A stretch of DNA of 34,575 nucleotides from a virus: the IMG/VR virus record IMGVR_UViG_3300024999_000259, positions 1 through 34,575 of that record; one strand, given 5' to 3'. The translations under genes were made by a program, and so were the position numbers. The stretch's first letter is position 1; the number at the start of each line of letters is the position of its first letter. Below are positions 30,136-34,575 of this stretch, in pieces. Under the pieces are notes generated by a model. It had not been told where the DNA came from. It searched no databases and worked only from the letters and a program-made list of their open reading frames with translations.

Positions 30136-30206
30136 TAAATATTGGTGACAAATATATATTATATTTATAATTATACAAATAAATCATATATGTTCTACAA
30201 CATATA
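30136..30206. repeat. 71-bp direct repeat, copy A (promoter and operator)
   Basis: Matches 32606-32676 at 69 of 71 bases; the differences are A30173/C32643 and C30195/G32665. It contains a complete - strand promoter and TGTT-AACA palindrome. The two copies flank the small exported-protein gene, gpW-like gene and portal gene. Confidence 0.92.
30149..30202 (-). promoter_or_regulatory. Late promoter for protease/scaffold/capsid with TGTTCTACAACA site
   Basis: On the - strand: TGTTnnnnAACA site at 30191-30202 (within the near-palindrome TATATGTTCTACAACATATA, one mismatched pair), then -33 TTTG (30176-30179), 19-bp spacer, perfect -7 TATATTTG (30149-30156). Site-to--7 gap is 34 bp, identical to the copy at 32619-32672. 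It lies 20 bp upstream of the protease start. Confidence 0.78.
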
Positions 30207-30208
30207 TT

Positions 30209-30234
30209 AAGAGCCTATTGTTTAATAGGCTCTT
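30209..30234. terminator. 11-bp perfect hairpin spanning the portal stop codon
   Basis: AAGAGCCTATT at 30209-30219, GTTT loop, AATAGGCTCTT at 30224-30234. The portal stop codon (30215-30217) is inside the stem. On the - strand no U run follows, so termination of the portal message would be weak; on the + strand the stem is followed by CAATTTTTTT, a good terminator shape that would block antisense reading into the portal gene. It lies just before the palindrome and promoter. Confidence 0.5.
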
Positions 30235-31789
30235 CAATTTTTTTGTCTTTCATGCTCTGCAATTCTTGAGAATACTTCTCGATATTAGTTGAAAACTCAC
30301 CGCCATTCAATGCCTCTGTCGCTGCTTCAGCAGTCGTGAGCGGTAGAGACTGTCCGGACTTGCCTAATTTAGCCCGTTCAGCATTTACCTCTTTAAGCGG
30401 GTCAATGTGTGGAACATTCGCACCAACGAATCGGGCATTTCTGTACGAATCAATAACCTCATTGTTACGAGTTGCCATGGCTTCAATATAGCCCGGAGCC
30501 TGTATATTATTCTGCAATACTTGAATTTCAAACCAAAAATCGTATATTTTTTGGTAAAATTGAAATGTAAAGTCTTCACGCTCAACATTTATGGTGTGTT
30601 CCCAATCTTTCAGTGCAGCCCTTGACGCAGAAAAATTGCTATCGTATTTCGACAATGCTACCTCCGGAGGGATGCCAACAGTTGCACATATAAGCCCCAC
30701 ATTAGTGGTATAGAAATCCTTAAAGCTCAACTCCTGCTTGGAGTCCAGGGCTTTCATTTCCGAACCTTGAGGCATGTTGAATGTTTGTTTATTCGTTGTA
30801 GCAGCTACATTGTTAGCAAGTAGATTACCATCAGAATCAGATGGAACGTTCTGTTCTGCATCAACATTGAATGCTCTCACTATATTTTTCGCAAGCGGAG
30901 ATTCCCCAGAGCTATATTCTTGATGCACAATTTGATACACTATCTTAGCACGCTCTTCAGCGGATGCAACCGTAGCCACTTTATACCTGTCAAGATTTCC
31001 GAGCGTATTTAATACGGTGGAAATCAATGGAATACCTCTGTTATTATCAATTCTGTAACGTAACCCGTATACTAAGAATGCAACTTCCTGACCTATCGAA
31101 TTATAAGCCTCAATCCGCTTATAATCCGCATAACTATTTCTAATCCAATAGGCTACAACTTTATTATCTTTTGTTTCAATTCCATTTTTTACATCAACTC
31201 TCCCGAACGGACTCTGTACATGATTTCCATCAACTATTTGCACATTTACTTGATTATCAATATATCTGAGAATTACTAAACAATCACCACCCACTAATGC
31301 ATTGATTTTAACCGTCTTAGCAATACGGTGTAAATTATCAATACCATTATAATCAGTTTTTTTCGATTTTGAAAATAATTTAAATTTAGCTTCAATTTTT
31401 TTAGCAAAATCTGAAGGCAATTCAATTTTATTTGACTTGAGAATCAAGTCAATAGGTTCGGACTGCAATTTCAATCCACCGCCAATAATCCACGTTACGA
31501 ATCTCTTGATAACTGTCTGAGTTACATCATCATCCAAATATGATTTCCAGCTTCTATATCTAAGCCCTTCATAATCAATTTCATACTTGATGAGCTGCCC
31601 AAGTTCTCCAGAATTTTTTTCGCCGTCATAACTTATTGAAAATATAGGCTTATAATTAGCATGACTTACTGGCTGATTACTAATAACTTGAGCTTGATTA
31701 TCGATATTATTTTCCTCACTATCAACTGGCTTATTACCAACAATTTGAGACTTATTATATAAATGTCTGGAAAAGAAATCTCTTGGCAT
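30215..31789 (-). CDS. Portal protein (lambda gpB family)
   Basis: A 524-residue portal protein, the dodecameric ring through which DNA enters and leaves the head. It shows the family pattern: YRSWKSYLDDDVTQTVIKRF near residue 75-100, GGGLKLQSEP, then SADRYKVATVASAEERAK-like helical stem region (LGNLDRYKVATVASAEERAK), and a C-terminal NVGLICATVGIPPEVALSKY and FSASRAALKDWEHTINVERE (crown or stem helices) characteristic of the lambda-type family. Length matches gpB (533). Downstream of the gpW-like gene and upstream of the protease, as in lambda. Confidence 0.9.
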   Translation of the reverse strand: MPRDFFSRHLYNKSQIVGNKPVDSEENNIDNQAQVISNQPVSHANYKPIFSISYDGEKNSGELGQLIKYEIDYEGLRYRSWKSYLDDDVTQTVIKRFVTWIIGGGLKLQSEPIDLILKSNKIELPSDFAKKIEAKFKLFSKSKKTDYNGIDNLHRIAKTVKINALVGGDCLVILRYIDNQVNVQIVDGNHVQSPFGRVDVKNGIETKDNKVVAYWIRNSYADYKRIEAYNSIGQEVAFLVYGLRYRIDNNRGIPLISTVLNTLGNLDRYKVATVASAEERAKIVYQIVHQEYSSGESPLAKNIVRAFNVDAEQNVPSDSDGNLLANNVAATTNKQTFNMPQGSEMKALDSKQELSFKDFYTTNVGLICATVGIPPEVALSKYDSNFSASRAALKDWEHTINVEREDFTFQFYQKIYDFWFEIQVLQNNIQAPGYIEAMATRNNEVIDSYRNARFVGANVPHIDPLKEVNAERAKLGKSGQSLPLTTAEAATEALNGGEFSTNIEKYSQELQSMKDKKIEEPIKQ

Positions 31790-31793
31790 ATTA

Positions 31794-32093
31794 TTAATGA
31801 ATAAATGATTTTGAATCTACAAGTCTAACTACTCTACCGTTCAATTTATTAATATACATCTGTTTTAGTTTTTCAAAATTATTGATAGATGCAATTATCT
31901 GACTAACACCACGATATACTGTTCTTATTTTTGATTGGCCATCGTCAAGGCTATATTCCGTAATGTTGTCGCATCCGGCAGCACTTGCCGCCGTGACCTG
32001 TAAGGCTGTTATAATAGCCTCAATAGCAGCTATCTTACCTTCGATGGTTGTTGATTCTTCAATATATAGCCCAGCATTGTTATATATAACCAT
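31794..32093 (-). CDS. gpW-like head-tail joining protein candidate
   Basis: A 99-residue protein. The frame is open to 32201, but that part crosses the terminator at 32155-32183 and the promoter. The ATG at 32091-32093 gives MVIYNNAGLYIEESTTIEGK and then a helix (KIAAIEAIITALQ), a short strand hairpin (ITEYSLDDGQSKIRTVYRGV) and a final helix (NNFEKLKQMYINKLNGRVVR). Lambda gpW, of two helices and a hairpin, lies in the same place between terminase and portal; the D-G-Q hairpin followed by helix resembles it. Motif match is moderate. Start chosen from terminator/promoter positions. Confidence 0.58.
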   Translation of the reverse strand: MVIYNNAGLYIEESTTIEGKIAAIEAIITALQVTAASAAGCDNITEYSLDDGQSKIRTVYRGVSQIIASINNFEKLKQMYINKLNGRVVRLVDSKSFIH

Positions 32094-32107
32094 AATAAAT
32101 ATTTTTA

Positions 32108-32150
32108 CAAAAATATAAAAAACTTTGGAAATAATATGTGTTATTGAACA
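32108..32150 (-). promoter_or_regulatory. Candidate promoter for gpW/portal with TGTTATTGAACA site
   Basis: On the - strand: a TGTTnnnnAACA site at 32139-32150 and a -7-like TATTTTTG at 32108-32115 (gap 23 bp, one helical turn less than the 34 bp seen in the repeats). No clear -33 TTTG is present at the right place, so this promoter would need the upstream-site protein. The transcript would start just before the gpW-like gene after the terminator at 32155-32183. Confidence 0.5.
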
Positions 32151-32154
32151 TAAT

Positions 32155-32183
32155 AAAAAAACCCGACCTGAGCCGGGTTTTTT
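32155..32183. terminator. Bidirectional intrinsic terminator
   Basis: CCCG (32162-32165) and CGGG (32174-32177), extended by six A-T pairs (A run 32156-32161, T run 32178-32183), with an 8-base loop. T runs follow on both strands. It ends the small exported-protein gene on the - strand (stop at 32203) and would also block + strand reading from the gpW side. Confidence 0.8.
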
Positions 32184-32202
32184 AAAATTTAATATAAACA
32201 AT

Positions 32203-32577
32203 TTATTTTGAGAATGAAAGCCTGTGCAAAAATGTTAATTTCTTTGATGGATTGTTCTGATAATTAATCAATTCAAGTATAGGATATTCTTTAATCAGAA
32301 ATAATAGATGACTGGTTGTCGATATACTATTAATATGACTGATTGTCATACTATCAATAACGGGCCTAATGAAAAATTCTTTGCTGATTAAAATTGTCGT
32401 TCGACATGATTGACTATTACTTACAATAAGTTGATTGTCAACGACAGCGTCAACATTACTACAATTAATCCAATTATCTATACATTCATAAGGAGGGGCA
32501 TTAATACTCGCTTGTATTGGTTCCTGTACGGCTGTGAGAATAAATAAACAACAAATCAAACCGAGAATAATTTTCAT
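32203..32577 (-). CDS. Small exported protein, unknown
   Basis: A 124-residue protein with an N-terminal signal peptide or membrane anchor (MKIILGLICCLFILTAVQEP, likely cut after IQA). The mature part has Cys at YECIDN, NCSN and SCRTT, which could form disulfides in the periplasm. No family recognised. It has its own promoter (71-bp repeat copy B) and terminator (32155-32183), so it is an independent single-gene unit inserted in the late region. Possible roles include surface change, superinfection exclusion or lysis; none can be shown. Confidence 0.55.
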   Translation of the reverse strand: MKIILGLICCLFILTAVQEPIQASINAPPYECIDNWINCSNVDAVVDNQLIVSNSQSCRTTILISKEFFIRPVIDSMTISHINSISTTSHLLFLIKEYPILELINYQNNPSKKLTFLHRLSFSK

Positions 32578-32605
32578 ACCGCTTGTTTTTTTAGTTAATA
32601 ATTAA

Positions 32606-32676
32606 TAAATATTGGTGACAAATATATATTATATTTATAATTCTACAAATAAATCATATATGTTGTACAACATATA
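32606..32676. repeat. 71-bp direct repeat, copy B (promoter and operator)
   Basis: Matches copy A at 30136-30206 at 69 of 71 bases. Copy B holds the fully symmetric form of the palindrome (TATATGTTGTACAACATATA, 32657-32676). Confidence 0.92.
32619..32672 (-). promoter_or_regulatory. - strand promoter of repeat copy B
   Basis: On the - strand: TGTTGTACAACA (32661-32672), -33 TTTG (32646-32649), 19-bp spacer, perfect -7 TATATTTG (32619-32626); gap from site to -7 is 34 bp. It drives the exported-protein gene that starts at 32577. The same palindrome is also upstream of the divergent + strand promoter, so one bound protein could act on both. Confidence 0.78.
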
Positions 32677-32715
32677 AAAATATTTGGAAAATACGGGATA
32701 GCGTATTATCTTTAC
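32661..32715 (+). promoter_or_regulatory. + strand divergent promoter sharing the palindrome
   Basis: The TGTTGTACAACA palindrome (32661-32672) is followed by -33 TTTG (32683-32686), a 20-bp spacer and -7 TATCTTTAC (32707-32715). The gap from the site to the -7 element is 34 bp, the same as on the - strand. This -7 sequence equals that of the promoter at 1872-1903. It drives the unknown gene starting at 32753. Confidence 0.65.
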
Positions 32716-32752
32716 ATCGTTAAACAATTACAAACAATTAATAAAAAATATT

Positions 32753-33178
32753 ATGAAAACAAATTTTATCACAAACAAAGAGTTTGAAAGCATCGGGACG
32801 ATTGAGTTTATGTATTTAAACAAAGATGTTCGCGCCGCTATTATTTCTGATGCTATTTCATTTATAAATGAAGCACCATTTAGAACAGGAAGCGAAGTAA
32901 ATGAATTATCATTTTCGATTTATGAAACCGAAATTGATTTTTATGATGGTTGCCCACAGGCATTACCCAAAAAAGCAGAAATATTTATTGAAGGTATTGA
33001 AAACAATAAATATTTTTCTTATGAGAAGGCTCAAATTGCAGCAAGAATAGCACTTGGAACACCTAATGAAAGAAATCTATGGATTAAACGAGGAGACGAC
33101 CAATGTCATCGCATTGACAGACATTACTCAATTGTTCAACAAATTGTAAAAATAAAATTAGATGAAAATATAAAATGA
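32753..33178 (+). CDS. Unknown protein of a + strand cassette
   Basis: A 141-residue soluble protein, MKTNFITNKEFESIGTIEFM at the N terminus. Sequence is unremarkable, with an acidic middle and C-terminal helix (RHYSIVQQIVKIKLDENIK). No motif recognised. It is transcribed against the late genes from its own promoter at 32661-32715 and overlaps the next gene by four bases (ATGA). This placement is typical of a moron (an independently expressed cargo gene). Confidence 0.58.
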   Translation: MKTNFITNKEFESIGTIEFMYLNKDVRAAIISDAISFINEAPFRTGSEVNELSFSIYETEIDFYDGCPQALPKKAEIFIEGIENNKYFSYEKAQIAARIALGTPNERNLWIKRGDDQCHRIDRHYSIVQQIVKIKLDENIK

Positions 33179-33387
33179 ATTATTACGAAAAAAAATATAG
33201 AGAACGTATAAAATGTGCAAATATCTCATTCAAGACATCAATTATAACAATATGGTTTTTAATTAATTATCATGTCATATTAGTTATGAATCCAACAATC
33301 TGCTCTATTTTATTTATTGTTGTATTTAACTTTGTATCAATATATTATGCAGTGAAATATATAAAGAAAAAATTATCTTCTTCCTAA
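33175..33387 (+). CDS. Small two-helix membrane protein
   Basis: A 70-residue protein. It begins MNYYEKKYRERIKCANISFK (basic, cytoplasmic), followed by two hydrophobic segments separated by a short loop (IITIWFLINYHVILVM and TICSILFIVVFNFVSIYYAV) and a basic tail (KYIKKKLSSS). Likely an inner-membrane hairpin. It is coupled to the 32753 gene and its last 15 bases overlap the terminase end on the other strand. A superinfection-exclusion or toxin-like role would fit the size and cassette, but nothing in the sequence proves it. Confidence 0.5.
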   Translation: MNYYEKKYRERIKCANISFKTSIITIWFLINYHVILVMNPTICSILFIVVFNFVSIYYAVKYIKKKLSSS

Positions 33388-34575
33388 TATAGTATCGCAA
33401 AAATCTTTCCATGAGTAGTTCTTGATTTTTAGCTCATTACAAACAAGTTGAGTAATAATGTCCCGCAACGCCATGTTATATATTCTACAATCCCACATGT
33501 GATTCTGTACTAATGAATTGATCTTCACCCATCTAAATGACATACTATCGCTATCTAAAATTCTATGCTCGCTTTCAAAATGTGAAAAATAATTATTAAA
33601 AGTATATAACCCACCTGACGGAGTGGGAAAATTCATAAAATTTGCTGGCTGTTCGTTTTTTGATTTCCATTTTAAAGTCATAAATTCGGCTAAATCGTCT
33701 TTAAGTTGGTTAACTTCAATTAGATATAAGTCATTTCTATTTCTTGCCCGCCGAAATGAAGGAGTATCTGCTCCAGGCTTCTTATATTTATCTTCATCTT
33801 TCCCTTTCAATCCGACGGTAAATGATGGTGAATTTTCAATAAAATTATATGCAAAATTCGTGTAATGACCAGTATCAACTCCGGTAAGCATAATCCTCAT
33901 TTTTCTCCCATTATCTGTAACATATATTTCTTCAATAATTTTCTTAAATTCATCCCATACATTCTGAACCTCATTGTTAGAATAGGTCCATTTTATCCGC
34001 TCACTATGTTTATCTTTTTCCATTGGAACGAATGTTCCAATGGAACCATGTTTAATTGAATAATTAGAACCGCTTTCCGACCATGCCAGTATTTCATAGT
34101 CGAGTCTCGCATCATCAACAATCCCATTCAAGTCGCAGGCACACGTCAGTAATATTATAGAGCCATTACCATCCTTAATTGATAACGTTTCAGGTATAAC
34201 ATTTATTTCATATTCTCTAACATTTTTTTGCAACGAATTAGCTTGTGGTACATCTCCCTGATACTTATATGTTTTACCTAAAACAAGATTTGTAAATGTC
34301 TGTAATTCACGTTGTTTAACTGGTGCATCAAGCGGATTAGCCTTAACGTATTGCCTTACATATTTTTCCCAATCGTACATGCCGGCGGGAGCGTATAGTG
34401 AGTTAAGGTGATAACTGTAGAACCCAATTTCACTGGGAATGGCTGTTGGCCGCCATTCTCCATTGATCAGCATTTCTTGTTTAAATCTTTCTTTGAAAAA
34501 AGAACCACACTCCTGACACACATATCCAACGGAGCCTTCCATTAAGTTTCCCGCCGAATCTCTTTTATATGTTAT
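33373..34575 (-). CDS. Terminase large subunit, GpA type, partial (5' end outside the window)
   Basis: The 3' part of the lambda GpA-type packaging motor and nuclease; about 400 codons are visible and the frame is open through the right edge, so the ATPase domain lies outside. Features: CQECG zinc-ribbon pair typical of GpA (YVCQECGSFF), then HLNSLYAPAG and the YDWEKYVRQYVKA helix; LLTCACDLN with the first nuclease Asp, followed by RLDYEILAWSESGSNYSIKH; and LTGVDTGHYTNFAYNF with a second acidic site. The C terminus ends DTILGRR. GpA terminases usually pair with cos-type packaging and lambda-like heads, consistent with the neighbours. The small subunit would lie beyond the right edge. Confidence 0.85.
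   Translation of the reverse strand: MTYKRDSAGNLMEGSVGYVCQECGSFFKERFKQEMLINGEWRPTAIPSEIGFYSYHLNSLYAPAGMYDWEKYVRQYVKANPLDAPVKQRELQTFTNLVLGKTYKYQGDVPQANSLQKNVREYEINVIPETLSIKDGNGSIILLTCACDLNGIVDDARLDYEILAWSESGSNYSIKHGSIGTFVPMEKDKHSERIKWTYSNNEVQNVWDEFKKIIEEIYVTDNGRKMRIMLTGVDTGHYTNFAYNFIENSPSFTVGLKGKDEDKYKKPGADTPSFRRARNRNDLYLIEVNQLKDDLAEFMTLKWKSKNEQPANFMNFPTPSGGLYTFNNYFSHFESEHRILDSDSMSFRWVKINSLVQNHMWDCRIYNMALRDIITQLVCNELKIKNYSWKDFCDTILGRR

Noticed and set aside
32094-32201. N-terminal extension of the gpW-like ORF
   Set aside because: It would cross the terminator 32155-32183 and the promoter region, and its sequence looks unlike a protein start; the ATG at 32093 is better.
1-34575. CRISPR array, tRNA genes, diversity-generating retroelement, integrase, transposase
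   Set aside because: I looked for regularly spaced repeats, cloverleaf-like arms, reverse-transcriptase motifs and recombinase motifs and saw none; phage lifestyle therefore stays open.

Overview
The window looks like about 34.6 kb of a tailed bacteriophage or prophage whose host belongs to the Bacteroidota. The DNA is AT-rich. Several promoters fit the Bacteroidota pattern (TTTG, about 19 bp, TAnnTTTG), start codons follow A-rich leaders rather than strong Shine-Dalgarno sites, and exported proteins carry short signal peptides ending in CFSQ, FCQ or AFSQ. The virion appears mosaic. The head genes are lambda-like (GpA terminase, gpW-like joiner, portal, ClpP-type protease with nested scaffold, gpD-like decoration protein, gpE-like capsid). 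The contractile tail is Mu-like (sheath, tube, frameshifted chaperone, tape measure, gp43 to gp48-type baseplate). I see no integrase, transposase, repressor, tRNA or CRISPR, so lifestyle cannot be decided.

Layout. Positions 1-8821 (+ strand) hold the early region. It contains the C-terminal end of a YqaJ/lambda-exonuclease-like nuclease cut by the window edge, MazG, a DUF3820 protein, an SSB-like protein with a DLPF tail, several small unknown genes, an SF2 helicase, an SF2 helicase fused to an N6/N4 DNA methyltransferase, a VRR-NUC nuclease and a cytosine-methyltransferase-like protein. Positions 8855-31789 and 33373-34575 (- strand) hold the late genes, transcribed right to left. They run terminase, gpW-like joiner, portal, protease/scaffold, decoration, capsid, connector candidates, three consecutive genes for exported fibre or surface proteins, a membrane protein, an amidohydrolase, a CHAP lysin, sheath, tube, chaperone, tape measure and baseplate. 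A cassette at 32203-33387 with two + strand genes and one small exported - strand protein interrupts the late run between terminase and gpW.

How it works together. The early genes suggest recombination-coupled replication, nucleotide-pool control and DNA modification. A recurring palindrome, TGTTnnnnAACA, lies just upstream of five good promoters and one weak one that together head most transcription units: helicase-methyltransferase, gpW/portal, protease/capsid, lysin/tail, and both sides of the cassette. This suggests one regulator coordinating the phage programme. A different operator pair (ACACA[C/T]TTGTGTG) covers the promoter at 1872-1903.

Best leads: this putative TGTTnnnnAACA regulon; signal peptides on three consecutive fibre-like or surface genes, including an SGNH hydrolase; an amidohydrolase lying between a membrane protein and the lysin; a programmed -1 frameshift in the tail chaperone and a second possible one at 1515-1521; a split Mu gp45-like spike gene; and a recent 106-bp tandem duplication. 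No stretch longer than 300 bases lacks a gene.
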